Shown here in pieces: positions 63,245 to 64,000 of a stretch of 64,000 nucleotides of DNA; position 1 is the first letter of the stretch, and each line of letters starts with the position of its first letter. The notes under the pieces are model-generated. The model saw only the letters and a list, made by a program, of their open reading frames with translations. It was not told where the DNA came from and did no database searches. The DNA lies in contig CANFQX010000009.1 of assembly GCA_947449255.1 (NCBI GenBank), positions 1 to 64,000 of the forward strand, read 5' to 3'. Origin of the DNA: Pseudobdellovibrionaceae bacterium (lineage in GTDB: Bacteria; Bdellovibrionota; Bdellovibrionia; Bdellovibrionales; Bdellovibrionaceae). Both the position numbers and the translations under genes were made by a program.

Positions 63245-64000
63245 ATGCCTGAGTCTATGGAGAACTTTGGAAAATTTATACTTTTCGAGCGACTTGCTGC
63301 TGGTGGCATGGCCGAAGTGTATCTTTCCAAGTCTTTTGGGGCTGGTGGCGTCAGTAAATTTGTCGCAATTAAACGGATACTCCCTCAATATTCCGGCCAC
63401 CGTGAATTTATCAATATGTTTAAAGAAGAAGCAAAAATTGCGGTGAATTTAAATCACGGCAATGTCGTTTCAATTCATGATTTTGGTGTTGAAAAAAATC
63501 AATTTTTCCTTGTCATGGAGTACGTCGAAGGCAGAAATCTTCGACAAATTCTAAATGAATTCAAAAAAATGAACATCCAGTTCAGTATTGAACAGGCTGT
63601 CTATATTATCAAAGAAGCCGCAGCAGGCTTAGATTATGCTCACCGTTGTGTTGATGGTGCAACTGGGCGACCGCTCAATATAGTTCATCGCGATATGAGC
63701 CCCCAGAATATCATGGTCAGTTTTGAAGGTGGCGTTAAAATCATAGATTTTGGAATTGCTAAAGCCGAAACACAACTAGAGGCAACAAAAGCTGGGACCC
63801 TGAAGGGTAAATATGGCTATATGAGCCCCGAGCAGGCTGATGGCCAAAATATTGATTCAAGGACTGATATATTTTCAGTGGGAATTGTCCTTTGGGAGCT
63901 CCTTGCAAATGACCGACTTTTTGCTGGCACTAGCGAGTCCTCTATCCTGCGAAAATTGCGTGAATGCGCAGTGCCTTCAATTCGAAAGATCAATCCGTCA
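63245..64000 (+). CDS. Ser/Thr protein kinase, N-terminal part (cut by the window edge)
   Basis: The frame is open from ATG 63245 to the end of the window (252 codons). It is a Hanks-type (PknB-like) catalytic domain: glycine loop LAAGGMAEVYLS, Lys in VAIKRIL, catalytic loop IVHRDMSPQNIM, DFG in IIDFGIAKAE, activation segment GYMSPEQADG and the DIFSVGIVLWELL helix. Active-site residues are all present, so it should be active. The C-terminal part is beyond the window, so any sensor or membrane region cannot be seen. AAGGGG precedes the start. Such kinases are common in Myxococcota and Bdellovibrionota. Confidence 0.9.
   Translation, partial: MPESMENFGKFILFERLAAGGMAEVYLSKSFGAGGVSKFVAIKRILPQYSGHREFINMFKEEAKIAVNLNHGNVVSIHDFGVEKNQFFLVMEYVEGRNLRQILNEFKKMNIQFSIEQAVYIIKEAAAGLDYAHRCVDGATGRPLNIVHRDMSPQNIMVSFEGGVKIIDFGIAKAETQLEATKAGTLKGKYGYMSPEQADGQNIDSRTDIFSVGIVLWELLANDRLFAGTSESSILRKLRECAVPSIRKINPS

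Overview
The window is AT-rich, gene-dense, Gram-negative chromosomal DNA. Outer-membrane barrels, lipoproteins, an Mla/MCE lipid transporter and an Aat transferase all point to a diderm. The EF-G is of the spirochaete/deltaproteobacterial (mitochondrial-like) class. A Ser/Thr kinase, a DUF222-like HNH nuclease, GYF-TPR proteins and a NodB deacetylase fit Bdellovibrionota, perhaps a low-GC Bdellovibrio relative. This assignment is inferred from gene content; there is no rRNA, and I saw no tRNA, CRISPR array, phage or complete insertion sequence.

Layout. 1-4.3 kb (+): a partial gene end, a HAD hydrolase, an RsmI-like methyltransferase and the helicase HrpB with a terminator. 4.6-5.4 kb (-): a STAS/CheX-like protein. 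5.8-17.5 kb (-): ten tightly packed or overlapping genes read as histidine kinase, degenerate GGDEF protein, alanine racemase, MlaE, MlaF, an MCE protein with a beta-rich C-terminus, GYF-TPR protein, lipoprotein, YhaM-type nuclease and CysE. 17.7-20.8 kb (+): nadB, a lipase and a lipoprotein. 20.9-24.0 kb (-): an ABC-F ATPase and a polysaccharide deacetylase. 24.0-26.6 kb: a 0.9 kb non-coding stretch, then an HNH endonuclease and yaiI, bracketed by two copies of a hairpin repeat; a third, decayed copy lies near 53.4 kb. 26.8-29.9 kb: a porin and a small periplasmic PBP-like protein, divergent from a chemoreceptor. 30-39.8 kb: aat, an SRPBCC protein, recQ, fusA, a CBS-domain membrane protein, pyrE, an SDR, an RNase HI with an extra C-terminal domain, and a secreted protein. 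40.2-46.0 kb (+): a 1710-residue metzincin-type lipoprotein and a small exported partner. 46.2-52.1 kb (-): an AddAB-like helicase-nuclease pair. 52.2-54.8 kb: outer-membrane proteins. 54.9-60.2 kb (-): aroA, aroC, aroB and a three-domain aroK-aroD-aroE fusion. 60.4-64 kb: a lipoprotein, a second FadL/PorV-like barrel, coaE and the start of a Ser/Thr kinase.

The most striking system is the aromatic cluster. Four contiguous genes supply all six steps from DAHP to chorismate, and the last is an AroK-AroD-AroE fusion with the same domain order as the C-terminal half of the fungal AROM polypeptide. Other points of interest are an MCE lipid-transport protein that appears to end in an outer-membrane-type beta domain, the repeat-bracketed HNH unit, and the giant metalloprotease lipoprotein.
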